Positions 27,636 through 36,585 of a stretch of 64,000 nt of DNA are shown piece by piece (within the stretch, counting starts at the first letter, position 1; the number at the start of each line of letters is the position of its first letter). The DNA is from an uncultured Treponema sp. Lineage in GTDB: Bacteria; Spirochaetota; Spirochaetia; Treponematales; Treponemataceae. The translations under genes and the position numbers were made by a program. The stretch lies in NCBI GenBank assembly GCA_947165895.1, contig CAMVCB010000008.1, forward strand, positions 1 through 64,000. Direction: 5' to 3'. The notes below the pieces were generated by a model that was not told the origin of the DNA, ran no database searches, and saw only the letters and a list, made by a program, of their open reading frames with translations.

Positions 27636-28439
27636 ATGAAAAAAATTACTGGTCTTGTACTTGCATGTGCAGCTTTACTTAGCCTTGCAGGATGTAAAAA
27701 GAAGGCTGCTGACGGAAATGCAGTTGAAGCATTGAAAGCCCGCGGAACTTTTGTTCTTGGTCTTGATGATTCTTTCCCTCCGCTTGGTTTCCGCGATAAC
27801 GATACAAACGAAATTACAGGTTATGACATTGACCTTGCAAAAGAAGTTGCAAAACGTCTTGGCGTTCAGTTTAAGGCTCAGCCTATTGACTGGGATGCAA
27901 AGGAAATGGAGCTTGAAACCGGTAAAATCGACTGTATCTGGAACGGATTTACAATCACAGACGAAAGAAAAGAGGCTTTGAGCTTTACAGAAGCTTACCT
28001 TAATAACGAGCAGGTTCTTGTTGTCCGCGCAAACAGCGGAATTAAATCTCTTGCTGATATGAAGGGAAAAACTCTTGGTCTTCAGAGCGGTTCAAGTGCA
28101 CAGGAAGCTGTTGATGACAATCCTTCTTTTGCCGCTTCTATCGGAAAAACAATTTTCTTCAAGGATAACATTACAGCCTTAAATGACCTTGACATCGGCG
28201 GTATTGATGCTGTCGTAATGGACAGTGTTGTCGCAAATTATTCTATTGCTCAGACTGGAAAGCCTTTTGTTGTAGTTGATGAAGCTCTTGCAAACGAAGG
28301 TTATGGCGTTGGCTTCAGAAAGAATGAGCCGGAACTTCGCGACAAGGTTTGGGAAATTCTTAAAGAAATGACTTCTGACGGAACTGTTTCTGCAATTTCC
28401 AACAAATGGTTTGGTAAAAACATTTCTGTAATCAAATAA
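27636..28439 (+). CDS. Polar amino-acid ABC transporter substrate-binding lipoprotein
   Basis: A 267-residue family 3 solute-binding protein. The signal peptide ends in lipobox SLAGC (Cys about residue 20). The mature part shows GTFVLGLDDSFPPLGFRD, ITGYDIDLAKEVAKRLG and DCIWNGFTITDERK. It delivers a polar amino acid to the permease encoded next. The substrate cannot be read from sequence; cystine, glutamine and arginine are options. AGAGGTGG precedes the ATG. Confidence 0.93.
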   Translation: MKKITGLVLACAALLSLAGCKKKAADGNAVEALKARGTFVLGLDDSFPPLGFRDNDTNEITGYDIDLAKEVAKRLGVQFKAQPIDWDAKEMELETGKIDCIWNGFTITDERKEALSFTEAYLNNEQVLVVRANSGIKSLADMKGKTLGLQSGSSAQEAVDDNPSFAASIGKTIFFKDNITALNDLDIGGIDAVVMDSVVANYSIAQTGKPFVVVDEALANEGYGVGFRKNEPELRDKVWEILKEMTSDGTVSAISNKWFGKNISVIK

Positions 28440-28456
28440 ATTTTCTGGTTGGTCTG

Positions 28457-29134
28457 ATGTCTCCTAAATATATCAAAATGCTTCATGCTATGTTTGACGG
28501 ATCTCTTACATCGCTTGAAGTATTTTTCCTAACACTGATTTTTTCAATTCCTCTGGCTCTTCCGATTGCACTTGGAAGAATGGGTAAAGATAAGGTTCTC
28601 GCCTGGATTACAAATCTTTTTCTTCTGATAATCCGCGGAACCCCGCTTATGCTGCAGCTGCTGGTCGTTTACTTTGGACCGGGACTTTTTGTGCGCTGGC
28701 TTGTTTCAAAGGGCTTTGACGTAAGCTTTAAATGGGACAGATTTACAGCCGCAATTATTGCACTTAGCGTAAACTATGCCGCTTATTTTGCGGAAATTTA
28801 CCGGGGCGGAATTGAATCAATCCCCAAAGGCCAGTATGAAGCCTGCCAGGTTTTAGGCTATAAAAAATATCAGACCTTTTTTAGAATTATCCTGCCGCAG
28901 GTAATCAAAAGAATTGTTCCTGCCATGGGAAATGAAGTTATCACTCTTGTAAAGGATACGGCTCTGGTAAGCGTAATCGGAGTAAGCGAGCTTCTGATGG
29001 TCGCTAAAGAGAGGCAGGGGGCACTTTTCAGCTTTGCTCCTCTTTTTATTGCCGGCGTTTTTTACTTTGTGATGAACTGGTTTGTTTCAATCGTTTTTGC
29101 TCAGCTTGAAAAGAAGCTCAGCTATTATCATTGA
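28457..29134 (+). CDS. Polar amino-acid ABC transporter permease
   Basis: A 225-residue His/Glu/Gln/Arg-type permease with about five TM helices. The conserved EAA loop reads YEACQVLGYKKYQTFFRIILPQ in part. IIRGTPLMLQL, typical of this family, lies near residue 60. It forms the membrane channel with the ATPase encoded four bases after its stop. Confidence 0.93.
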   Translation: MSPKYIKMLHAMFDGSLTSLEVFFLTLIFSIPLALPIALGRMGKDKVLAWITNLFLLIIRGTPLMLQLLVVYFGPGLFVRWLVSKGFDVSFKWDRFTAAIIALSVNYAAYFAEIYRGGIESIPKGQYEACQVLGYKKYQTFFRIILPQVIKRIVPAMGNEVITLVKDTALVSVIGVSELLMVAKERQGALFSFAPLFIAGVFYFVMNWFVSIVFAQLEKKLSYYH

Positions 29135-29149
29135 TGAGTGGGGGCAAAA

Positions 29150-29911
29150 ATGAGCGATACAAATGAAATTATCAGCGTAAAAAATTTAAAAAAATCCTTT
29201 GATAATACAGAAATTTTAAAGGATATTTCTTTTTCTGTAAAAAAAGGACAGGTTCTTTCTATAATCGGGCCTTCTGGAAGCGGAAAATCTACAATTCTCC
29301 GCTGTATTTCCCAGCTGGAAAGTGTAAGCGGTGGAAGCATTGAAATCTGCGGACTTCCTCTTGTAAAGGACGGAGTTTATTCAGATAAAAAACTCCGCCA
29401 TGAAATTACCCTTAAAAGCGGACTTGTTTTTCAGAATTTCAATCTTTTTCCTCATTATTCGGTTTTGCAGAATGTTGTTGAGCCTCAGATTCGGGTTTTA
29501 AGAAAATCCCGCGAAGAGGCAAATGCTAAAGCTGAAGAATTGTTGAAAAGAATTGGTCTTGGCCAGCGCATGAAAAATTATCCCTGCGAGCTGTCCGGCG
29601 GTCAGCAGCAGCGTGTAAGTATTGCCCGTGCCCTTGCCCTGAATCCTGAAGTTCTGCTTTTTGATGAGCCTACATCTGCCCTTGATCCCGAACTGACCGG
29701 CGAAATTTTAGCTGTAATCAAGGAGCTTGCAAGCGAAAAAATGACTATGGTTGTAGTTACTCACGAAATGGCTTTTGCCCGCGATATTTCAACTGAAGTT
29801 ATTTTTATTGACGGCGGCCTGATTGTAGAGCAGGGTAAACCTGATGATGTAATCAATCATCCGAAAACTGAACGCACAAAGGCTTTTCTTTCCCGCTTCA
29901 GTAACGTATAA
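29150..29911 (+). CDS. Polar amino-acid ABC transporter ATPase
   Basis: About 253 residues. Walker [10 protein letters not shown], signature LSGGQQQR, Walker [14 protein letters not shown] and switch [12 protein letters not shown] are all intact. It powers the uptake system. ATG 29150 is preferred over GTG 29138 because the GTGGGGGC stretch then serves as its ribosome-binding site. Confidence 0.94.
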   Translation: MSDTNEIISVKNLKKSFDNTEILKDISFSVKKGQVLSIIGPSGSGKSTILRCISQLESVSGGSIEICGLPLVKDGVYSDKKLRHEITLKSGLVFQNFNLFPHYSVLQNVVEPQIRVLRKSREEANAKAEELLKRIGLGQRMKNYPCELSGGQQQRVSIARALALNPEVLLFDEPTSALDPELTGEILAVIKELASEKMTMVVVTHEMAFARDISTEVIFIDGGLIVEQGKPDDVINHPKTERTKAFLSRFSNV

Positions 29912-29922
29912 CTTAAAATTAT

Positions 29923-30002
29923 TTTCCAAAGTGCTCCAAAGGTATTATAATATAAACAAATATAATTAAAAAAGTTCCTTTTTTTTTCAACTTTTGGAGC
30001 AC
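29923..30002 (+). promoter_or_regulatory. Promoter nested in an SD-sequestering inverted repeat
   Basis: TTTCCA (29923-29928), 17 bases, TATAAT (29946-29951). A perfect 10-base inverted repeat, 29931-29940 with 29993-30002, covers the GGAG ribosome-binding site of the next gene. The left arm lies upstream of the expected transcription start near 29958. Only read-through RNA from the ABC operon would therefore fold and hide the site. Confidence 0.5.
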
Positions 30003-30004
30003 CT

Positions 30005-31264
30005 ATGTTCACCACTTATATTATCTATTCTCTTTGTATCTTCCTCCTTATCTGGGGCGGAAAATTTGCAGGTTTCAAAAACAGTCACTTTCATGAGGAT
30101 TCTTCATCGCTTGAAATTACAAGGGCCTTAAGGGGATTTGCGGCAATAGGGGTTATTATTCATCATATTGCACTGGAACAGGCCTTTCAGAAGGCTAACG
30201 GGAACGGAAATCCCGGCGAACTCGCACTTTTTCTGAATGCCGGCTACCGCTTTGTCGCAATTTTCTTTTTCTGTTCCGGCTATGGATTGATAAAAAGCAT
30301 TCAGCTAAAGCCTGATTATTTTAAATCCTTTATAAGAAAACGCGTCGTAAACTCAATGATAATTCCATATTACGTCAGCATTGTCATTTATGCTGTCTTT
30401 CGTTTTGCCATGGGAGAGAAGCTTGCCCTTCCTTTATGGATTTTAAACTTTTCCGGCTTTACAATGATGAACATCTATGCCTGGTATCCGGTTGTCGCAG
30501 TGATTCTTTATCTGGCCTTTTACTTTTGCTTTACCCGTATAAAAAATGAAAAAATCTCTTTTGCCCTTATTGCGCTTTTAATTATTTTTATGGGCCTGCT
30601 TTTCTGCCTGATCGGTCATTTTGTCTGGTGGACAGGGGAGAAAAACTGGTGGCTGGACTGGAATTGCGAACTTCGTAAAAAATGGTGGACGGGGACTAAC
30701 GTCTGGTGGTTCACCGGTGAATGGTGGGTAAACTCAGCTCCGGCCTTTTTTGCCGGAATGCTTTATGCCCGCTTTGAAAAAGAAATAAGAAGCTGGTTCA
30801 AAAAGCTTTACTGGCTTAAGCTTGCGGCCGTTCTTGTAATTATGGCAGGCTTTTATTTTCTTACCTCTTTTGCCTATGAAAAATTCGGCTACTGGACAGA
30901 GTTCAGCGGAAATGGAATTGGAACTTTAAATAAAGTGATTACCTATTTTATGCAGATTCCAGAATCAATGTGGCTGGGAGTACCCCTTTTTGTAATCATG
31001 CAGAAGTATTATGTTACAAATCCTGTTGCAAAATTTTTCGGAAATCTTTCACTTGAAACTTATATGATGAATCTGATTGCTATTACAGTCTGCAGGGGTT
31101 TCCTTTATACAAAGGAAACGATTAAGATTCCTTACGGAATGCAAGCCTATTACTGGACTGGAAGAATGAATCTCCTGCTTTATGCGGCTTGTGTTCTTGC
31201 TTTGTCTGTAATTCTTGGCATCATTTACAGAATGATTTATAAAAAGATTTACTTTAAAGCATAA
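30005..31264 (+). CDS. Membrane acyltransferase (acyltransferase 3 family)
   Basis: A 419-residue protein with about ten TM helices. The N-terminal RALRGFAAIGVIIHH fits the catalytic His region of acyltransferase 3/OafA enzymes, which O-acylate cell-surface sugars. A loop around residues 200-245 holds 11 tryptophans in about 40 residues, several as WW pairs. The acceptor is unknown. GGAG lies six bases before the ATG. Confidence 0.85.
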   Translation: MFTTYIIYSLCIFLLIWGGKFAGFKNSHFHEDSSSLEITRALRGFAAIGVIIHHIALEQAFQKANGNGNPGELALFLNAGYRFVAIFFFCSGYGLIKSIQLKPDYFKSFIRKRVVNSMIIPYYVSIVIYAVFRFAMGEKLALPLWILNFSGFTMMNIYAWYPVVAVILYLAFYFCFTRIKNEKISFALIALLIIFMGLLFCLIGHFVWWTGEKNWWLDWNCELRKKWWTGTNVWWFTGEWWVNSAPAFFAGMLYARFEKEIRSWFKKLYWLKLAAVLVIMAGFYFLTSFAYEKFGYWTEFSGNGIGTLNKVITYFMQIPESMWLGVPLFVIMQKYYVTNPVAKFFGNLSLETYMMNLIAITVCRGFLYTKETIKIPYGMQAYYWTGRMNLLLYAACVLALSVILGIIYRMIYKKIYFKA

Positions 31265-31281
31265 TTTCTGGTCAGTAAAAA

Positions 31282-32187
31282 ATGAAAAAACGCTTTCTTT
31301 TATTAATAGTCTTTATTCTTGCAGGCAGCACCATTTATTATTACCGGAATGATTTACACAATTTTGTAATAAAAATAGAAGAAAGTGTTAAATCTGAAGG
31401 AATTTTTCAGGCAGAAGAAGATAGCTTTGAGAAAAAACTTATTCAGCTTCCTGCGGGACTGGAACGCCCTCTTTGTGCTGCTATGCTTCATTCTCCGGAT
31501 CACGAAATCCGCCTTTTTGCAAATTATGCTCTCTGCTACAGGGAATCTTATGAAGAGGCTGAATGGTCGGCCTATTGTCTTTCTGATTTTCAGCTTGTTA
31601 AAAATGCAGACCGCTCAAATGATTTCAGGCCGGATCCTGAAATTTCAACTGAATCTGCCATGCTTTCTGATTACAGAAAATCCGGCTTTGACAGGGGGCA
31701 CCTTACTCCTGCTGCTGACATGTCTTTCAGTCAAAAGGCTATGAGCGAAACTTTTTTTATGAGCAATATGACGCCCCAGGCTGCTCAGTTTAACAGGGGA
31801 ATCTGGAAGGATCTTGAAGCTCAGGTTCGTTACTGGGTGCAGAAATACGGGAGGGCTTATGTTGTTTCGGGACCTGTTCTGGAAAAAGCTCCTTCCGAAT
31901 ATAAATCAATCGGGGAAAATCAGGTTGCGGTTCCAGAATATTTTTACAAGGTCATTTTAGTTCCTTTGTATAAGGATGATGCTGACAGAAGTAGTCCCGA
32001 TGATACGTCTTCCCTTATGGCAATCGGCTTTGTGATTCCCAATCAGAAGTGCGAAGAAGATTTCTGGCACTATGCGGTATCTGTTGATGAAGTGGAGGGC
32101 CTTACAAATCTTGATTTTTATTCCCTTTTGGATGATGATATTGAGGATAGCGCAGAAGCTTCTTATTCTGCTGATAAATGGCAGTAA
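31282..32187 (+). CDS. Exported DNA/RNA non-specific endonuclease
   Basis: A 301-residue protein of the beta-beta-alpha-metal NUC1/EndoG family. The active site DRGHLTPAAD is near residue 140, followed by FFMSNMTPQAAQFNRGIW with the metal-binding Asn. An N-terminal hydrophobic segment (about 4-22) exports or anchors it. It could digest extracellular DNA for nutrients or protection. Its ribosome-binding site is weak. It follows the acyltransferase gene by 17 bases. Confidence 0.9.
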   Translation: MKKRFLLLIVFILAGSTIYYYRNDLHNFVIKIEESVKSEGIFQAEEDSFEKKLIQLPAGLERPLCAAMLHSPDHEIRLFANYALCYRESYEEAEWSAYCLSDFQLVKNADRSNDFRPDPEISTESAMLSDYRKSGFDRGHLTPAADMSFSQKAMSETFFMSNMTPQAAQFNRGIWKDLEAQVRYWVQKYGRAYVVSGPVLEKAPSEYKSIGENQVAVPEYFYKVILVPLYKDDADRSSPDDTSSLMAIGFVIPNQKCEEDFWHYAVSVDEVEGLTNLDFYSLLDDDIEDSAEASYSADKWQ

Positions 32188-32286
32188 ATGCCCCCTTCCA
32201 TCTATTGAAACAATCTTCAATTTGTAATATTATATCTTCTCAACTATGTATAAATTTGGCGACATTATGCCGCCATGGAGGAATAA

Positions 32287-32532
32287 ATGGTCAAAATCAG
32301 ACTTAAGAGATTTGGTACTAAAAAGCGCCCATGCTACCGTGTAGTTGTTCAGGACTCACGTGAGCCACGCGACGGAGCTTGTATCGAAGAAATCGGAACT
32401 TTCCAGCCAATCGCTAAGGAAGACGCTCAGGTTTCTATCAATGCAGATCGTGCAAAGTACTGGATCAGCGTTGGTGCTCAGCCAACTGACATCGTTAAGA
32501 AGCTTTTGAACCGCCAGGCTAAGGCTAACTAA
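32287..32532 (+). CDS. rpsP: 30S ribosomal protein S16
   Basis: An 81-residue S16, with [20 protein letters not shown] and the GTFQPIAKE region. AGGAATAA precedes the ATG. It opens the block rpsP-khpA-rimM-trmD-rplS that is conserved in many bacteria. Confidence 0.97.
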   Translation: MVKIRLKRFGTKKRPCYRVVVQDSREPRDGACIEEIGTFQPIAKEDAQVSINADRAKYWISVGAQPTDIVKKLLNRQAKAN

Positions 32533-32550
32533 TTTACAGAGGAGCCGAAA

Positions 32551-32784
32551 ATGGAAAAAGACCTGATTGAATACATCGCAAAATCATTGGTCGATGATCC
32601 GTCAGCTGTATCTGTAAATGAAACTGAAGGCGAGAAAGGCATGGTTCTTCAGCTCAAAGTTGCTGAAAACGACATTGGTAAGGTAATCGGTAAATATGGC
32701 CGTATTGCTAAGGCAATGAGAACAGTTTTGAGCGCATCTGCTGTAAAAGACGGTAAACGTTACAGTCTTGATATTCTGGACTAA
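32551..32784 (+). CDS. khpA: KH-domain RNA-binding protein
   Basis: A 77-residue single KH domain with the nucleic-acid-binding loop VIGKYGRIAKAMR. It belongs to the KhpA/YlqC family, which usually pairs with KhpB as a global RNA chaperone. Position between rpsP and rimM is the conserved one. GAGGAG lies upstream of the ATG. Confidence 0.94.
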   Translation: MEKDLIEYIAKSLVDDPSAVSVNETEGEKGMVLQLKVAENDIGKVIGKYGRIAKAMRTVLSASAVKDGKRYSLDILD

Positions 32785-32799
32785 TCAGGGTAGTTGCCG

Positions 32800-33387
32800 A
32801 TGTTAAAAGAACAACTGGTTGTTGGATTTATCCGCGGGCCTCACGGTTACGGGGGTGAATGTAAAGTTGAGAGCAGCTCCGGTGAGTATGAGCATATTGC
32901 AAAACTCAAAGAGGCTACTTTGCGTCACGGAGATCAGACCAAAGAAGTAAAGGTTGAATCGGCTTCTCTGGCACATGAAACTGTGTACGTTAAATTTGCT
33001 GGAATTAATTCTGACGAGGAAATCAAAAAGTTTAATCGTTGGGAAATTGTAGTTCCAAGAAAGTACGCTAAGCCTTTGAAAAAAGACGAGTGGTACATTA
33101 CAGATTTACAAAATTGTTCCCTTGTGTGGAACGGCGATCCGGCAGCGTTGGATGCGCCTGCAGCTGAAGAAGTTGTAGGAACAATCACAGACGTATTGGA
33201 AGGCGGAGCAGGTTACTTGTTAGAAGTTTCTCTCTCCGAGAGTTGCACTTGTATTAGCGACGACATTAAGTTTACGGCATCAGGTAAACCTCGAAAGGTT
33301 CTGGTTCCATTCAATAATGAACACGTTGGTAAAGTTGATGTTGAAAACGGTACGGTACAATTGATGCACCTCTGGATTCTGGAGTAA
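32800..33387 (+). CDS. rimM: Ribosome maturation factor RimM
   Basis: About 195 residues. The N-terminal RimM barrel opens LVVGFIRGPHGYGGE, and the PRC-barrel half contains KDEWYITDLQN and RKVLVPF. It assists 16S head maturation. ATG 32800 fits the CAGGG site better than TTG 32794. The C-terminal half carries a longer loop, rich in Ser and Cys, than most homologues. Confidence 0.93.
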   Translation: MLKEQLVVGFIRGPHGYGGECKVESSSGEYEHIAKLKEATLRHGDQTKEVKVESASLAHETVYVKFAGINSDEEIKKFNRWEIVVPRKYAKPLKKDEWYITDLQNCSLVWNGDPAALDAPAAEEVVGTITDVLEGGAGYLLEVSLSESCTCISDDIKFTASGKPRKVLVPFNNEHVGKVDVENGTVQLMHLWILE

Positions 33388-33391
33388 TTCC

Positions 33392-34180
33392 ATGAAATTT
33401 ACAGTGCTGACCTTATTTCCAGATATTGTTAAGGCTTTTTTTGAAAACTCAATCATGGCCAAGGCAGTAGAAAAGGAAATTATTGCCTACGATTTGGTGA
33501 ACATCAGAGATTTTGCTCTAGATAAGCACCGAACTTGTGATGACGGAACGTATGGAGGTGGAGCAGGACAGTTAATGCTTCCTGAACCTCTGAGCAGGGC
33601 ACTTGATAGTGTCGGGGCAAAACGCAAGTTTGTAATTTTTGTTACACCCAGCGGAAAGCCTCTTACACAGAATCTTGCCCAGGAACTTAGTCGCAAAGAT
33701 GAACTTGTTTTTATCTGCGGCCGGTACGAAGGTATTGACCAGAGGATAATCGATTCTTACGTTGACATGGAAGTTTCCATCGGAGACTATGTAATGTCAT
33801 CAGGAGAAGTTGCAGCGACCGTTGTGATTGATACAGTTTACCGCCTGGTAGACGGAGTAATTAATCATGAATCGCTGGAAGAAGAATCTTATTGTGACGG
33901 ACTTTTGGAGTATCCGCAGTACACTCACCCGGAAGAATGGAATGGTATGAAAGTTCCGCCTGTTCTTTTGAGCGGTAATCATGAGGAAATCCGAAAGTGG
34001 CGGCTTAAAAAGCGCTTGATGAAAACTCTTGCTAACCGCCCTGATTTAATCTGGGAAGCGAGAAAAAACGGAAAGCTTTCTTTAGAAGCCGAAAAGATGA
34101 TTGAGGAAATAAACGAACAGTTTTTTGCCAAAACTCAACCTAAAAAGAAGAGAAAAAAGCAGAAAACTCAGACCGAATAG
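33392..34180 (+). CDS. trmD: tRNA (guanine-N1)-methyltransferase
   Basis: A 262-residue SPOUT methylase that modifies G37 of tRNAs. The trefoil-knot motifs CGRYEGIDQR and SIGDYVMSSGE are present, and HPEEWNGMKVPPVLLSG marks the C-terminal part. A Lys/Gln-rich tail ends the chain. It lies four bases after rimM and nine before rplS. Confidence 0.96.
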   Translation: MKFTVLTLFPDIVKAFFENSIMAKAVEKEIIAYDLVNIRDFALDKHRTCDDGTYGGGAGQLMLPEPLSRALDSVGAKRKFVIFVTPSGKPLTQNLAQELSRKDELVFICGRYEGIDQRIIDSYVDMEVSIGDYVMSSGEVAATVVIDTVYRLVDGVINHESLEEESYCDGLLEYPQYTHPEEWNGMKVPPVLLSGNHEEIRKWRLKKRLMKTLANRPDLIWEARKNGKLSLEAEKMIEEINEQFFAKTQPKKKRKKQKTQTE

Positions 34181-34189
34181 GAGACTATT

Positions 34190-34654
34190 ATGGATATCAT
34201 TAAGACTATTGAAGAATCACAGAAACGTGTTGGAGCTCAGGGCTTCAATGTTGGTGATACAGTAAAAGTTTACTTCAAAATTATTGAAGGTAAAACAGAA
34301 CGTATCCAGGTTTATGAAGGAATCGTTCTTTGCAAGAAGAATTCTGGTGCCCGCGAAACATTCACTGTTCGTAAGATTTCTTACGGCGTTGGTGTTGAAC
34401 GTGTATTCCCTTATAACAGCCCTCGTATTGTAAAGGTTGATATCGTTCGCCCTGGTAAAGTACGCCGCTCTAAGCTCTACTACCTGCGTGATAAGGTTGG
34501 TAAGGCTGCTAAAGTTAAGGCTCTGGTTGGTGCAAAAATCACTGAAGAGCTTAACGCACGTAACGCTCGTGCAGAAGCATTTGCTGCTGCTGAGGAAGCA
34601 CGTATCAAGGCAGAAAGAGCAGAAGCTGCTGCTAACAAACCAGCACAGAAGTAA
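34190..34654 (+). CDS. rplS: 50S ribosomal protein L19 with alanine-rich tail
   Basis: 154 residues; the first 115 or so are standard L19 ([34 protein letters not shown]). The last 35 residues are an extra Ala/Glu/Arg-rich helix absent from short L19 proteins. AGGAG precedes the ATG, and a strong terminator follows. Confidence 0.96.
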   Translation: MDIIKTIEESQKRVGAQGFNVGDTVKVYFKIIEGKTERIQVYEGIVLCKKNSGARETFTVRKISYGVGVERVFPYNSPRIVKVDIVRPGKVRRSKLYYLRDKVGKAAKVKALVGAKITEELNARNARAEAFAAAEEARIKAERAEAAANKPAQK

Positions 34655-34672
34655 GTTTTTCATAGCTTAAAA

Positions 34673-34712
34673 AAAAGCGAAGATTTCTTTCTTGAAATCT
34701 TCGCTTTTTTTT
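34673..34712 (+). terminator. Intrinsic terminator after rplS
   Basis: A 12 bp perfect stem (34676-34687 with 34694-34705) with a six-base loop, followed by eight T's. Confidence 0.95.
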
Positions 34713-34726
34713 ATTAACTTAAAATT

Positions 34727-35677
34727 ATGAATCCCCTTTATGTGAATGCCCGCAGTCAGATTAAAGCTTCTCAGAATGTAAAAGTTTTACAGCAGGGCTC
34801 TTCTGTGCTTGTAAGGGTAATTGCAGATAAGGGGGGCGGTCAGTATGAAGGTTCTGTTGCGGGAGTCAGGGTAAAGCTTCACTCTCAGAACCCCCTGAAG
34901 GCAGGCGATGTTTTTACGGCCACGGTAAACCTGAATAAGGGCAAAATAGAAATCACTCCTAAAAGCGAAAGCGGAATTTCATTTTTAGCTGATAAGGTTA
35001 TTGTTGAGGCTCAGGGGCAGAATCAGTTACAGAATCTTCTTGCAAAGCTTGGACTTGCGCCTGATCAGCTTAATTCACATATTGTCCTTCAGATGAAGCA
35101 GCTTGGGATGAAGCTTGATGCAGATCTTATCAGGAAACTGCATTCTTTAAGCCTTCGCTTTGCCGGTAAAGAAAAAAAAGCGGCTGAGCTTTTAACAATC
35201 CTTAAGGATAAGGGGCTCGAGCTGACTCAGTCACAGATTTTGAGTCTTCTAAACCTTCTGGAAGCTGGAGAAGAGGGCGGAGAAGAGGATGATTTTCAAA
35301 AGCTTAAAATCATAAATCATAAAAAAGGCTGGATTTTTCTTCCCTATGAAATTATTGAGGGAAGCTGTAATGAAAAAATCGGAAGCGGCATTATCCGGCT
35401 TTTGATTGGAGCTGATAAAAGACTTTCAAAGCTGAACCTCAATATTTTAATCAACAAAAACGAGTATCTTTTTAATCTGGATTTTGAAGATAAAAAGTGC
35501 AAAAAAGTGCGCTGTAATTTCCCGACCAAAGAAAGTGAAAAAGAAAGGCTTCTTGAAAACCTTGCCGGAAAATTGTCAGGAAGCGGAGCGCCTGAAATCA
35601 TCTTTGCAGAAAAAGAGCAGCTTGAAGGCTCTGCCTGCCAGGGAGAAGTCTTTTTTGAAGTTGGGGGAAGGGTGTGA
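34727..35677 (+). CDS. FliK-like protein (YlqG position)
   Basis: A 316-residue hydrophilic protein. A beta-rich N-terminal segment (about 20-75, VLVRVIADKGGGQYEG) precedes a helical middle and a C-terminal domain reminiscent of FliK/YlqG hook-length proteins. Its place between the rplS block and flhX matches Bacillus ylqG. The ATG comes 15 bases after the terminator T-run and lacks a Shine-Dalgarno site. Its function in export switching is inferred from position. Confidence 0.65.
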   Translation: MNPLYVNARSQIKASQNVKVLQQGSSVLVRVIADKGGGQYEGSVAGVRVKLHSQNPLKAGDVFTATVNLNKGKIEITPKSESGISFLADKVIVEAQGQNQLQNLLAKLGLAPDQLNSHIVLQMKQLGMKLDADLIRKLHSLSLRFAGKEKKAAELLTILKDKGLELTQSQILSLLNLLEAGEEGGEEDDFQKLKIINHKKGWIFLPYEIIEGSCNEKIGSGIIRLLIGADKRLSKLNLNILINKNEYLFNLDFEDKKCKKVRCNFPTKESEKERLLENLAGKLSGSGAPEIIFAEKEQLEGSACQGEVFFEVGGRV

Positions 35678-36006
35678 TAAATCATTTTAATCTGACTGAT
35701 AAAAGCCTTCCTCTGATGGAAATAAAAACTTCAAAAAGTGCAGTAGCCCTTAAGTACCCCAAAGGAGCAGAGCTTCCTTTTATAACGGCAAAGGGAAAGG
35801 GGGCTCTTGCTGAAAAAATCCTTGAAATTGCCCGCAATAATGATATTTGTATAGAAGAAAATGCTCCGCTGGTAGATTTGCTTTCGACAGAAGATGTAAA
35901 TGCTGCCGTCCCGGAAGAAGCCTTTGAAGCGCTTGCGGCAATTTTTGCCTTTGTTCTGGAGCAGGAAGGTAAGGCTGTAAACGACAGGAGTTCTTATGAC
36001 CAGTAA
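35674..36006 (+). CDS. flhX: FlhB C-terminal homologue (FlhX)
   Basis: A 110-residue protein equivalent to the cytoplasmic tail of the flagellar export protein FlhB after its autocleavage site. The pattern SAVALKYPKGAELPFITAKG is diagnostic in part, but there is no NPTH motif and no TM domain. GTG 35674 overlaps the upstream stop, with GGGGGAAGG as ribosome-binding site. It probably tunes substrate specificity of the flagellar export gate. Confidence 0.88.
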   Translation: MINHFNLTDKSLPLMEIKTSKSAVALKYPKGAELPFITAKGKGALAEKILEIARNNDICIEENAPLVDLLSTEDVNAAVPEEAFEALAAIFAFVLEQEGKAVNDRSSYDQ

Positions 36007-36352
36007 GCAGATTGGAAATGATGGTGAAAAACGCGCCTGTCAGTATCTTTTATCGCAGGGATATGAAATTATTGAGAAAAACTGGAATACAAAAAGCGGA
36101 GAACTTGATATAATAGTAAAAAAGGATGAAACTCTGGTCTTTGTGGAGGTAAAAACCCTTCCAAATGCCACACCTGATATGCTTTCTTCTGTTTTAGGTA
36201 AACAAAAACAGAAAAGGATTGTAAAAACTGCTAAACACTTTATGTTAAAACATCGACAATATAGTAACAGTTACGTCAGATTTGATGTGATTGTTCTTGA
36301 TATGCAGGACTTACCTCCTGTTTATCATATTGAAAATGCTTTCATGGAGTAG
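35996..36352 (+). CDS. yraN: YraN/UPF0102 family nuclease-fold protein
   Basis: A 118-residue restriction-endonuclease-like fold with GEKRACQYLLSQGYEI, the acidic pair in SGELDIIVKKDE and FVEVKT. Its cellular role is unsettled; a Holliday-junction resolvase-like action is often proposed. CAGGAG precedes ATG 35996, and it overlaps flhX by 11 bases. Confidence 0.93.
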   Translation: MTSKQIGNDGEKRACQYLLSQGYEIIEKNWNTKSGELDIIVKKDETLVFVEVKTLPNATPDMLSSVLGKQKQKRIVKTAKHFMLKHRQYSNSYVRFDVIVLDMQDLPPVYHIENAFME

Positions 36353-36362
36353 TGAAGCCTTT

Positions 36363-36563
36363 ATGATTGGTGCTAGAGTTTCTGCGGCAAGCACTCTTGT
36401 TTTGGAAAAAACAGAGGAAGAGGTATTGTCGCCCCGCATTCTTGAATTGCGTAAAAAAATAAAGAACTCGGAATATATTGACGGTGCGATAATGCGCATT
36501 GCTCAGGTCATAAGTAATAAGCTTATGGAAAATTCCGAGGAATTGAGGATCCGGAAGGAATAA
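36363..36563 (+). CDS. Small protein, FlgM-like C-terminal helix
   Basis: A 66-residue protein. The stretch SPRILELRKKIKNSEYIDG followed by MRIAQVISNKLME resembles the sigma-28-binding helices of anti-sigma factor FlgM. Placement after flhX and yraN supports a flagellar link. The start is uncertain because GGAG is 13 bases upstream; an in-frame start at 36291 would overlap yraN. The FlgM identity is inference. Confidence 0.6.
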   Translation: MIGARVSAASTLVLEKTEEEVLSPRILELRKKIKNSEYIDGAIMRIAQVISNKLMENSEELRIRKE

Positions 36564-36585
36564 CCGGATTCCGACCGGAGCTTTT

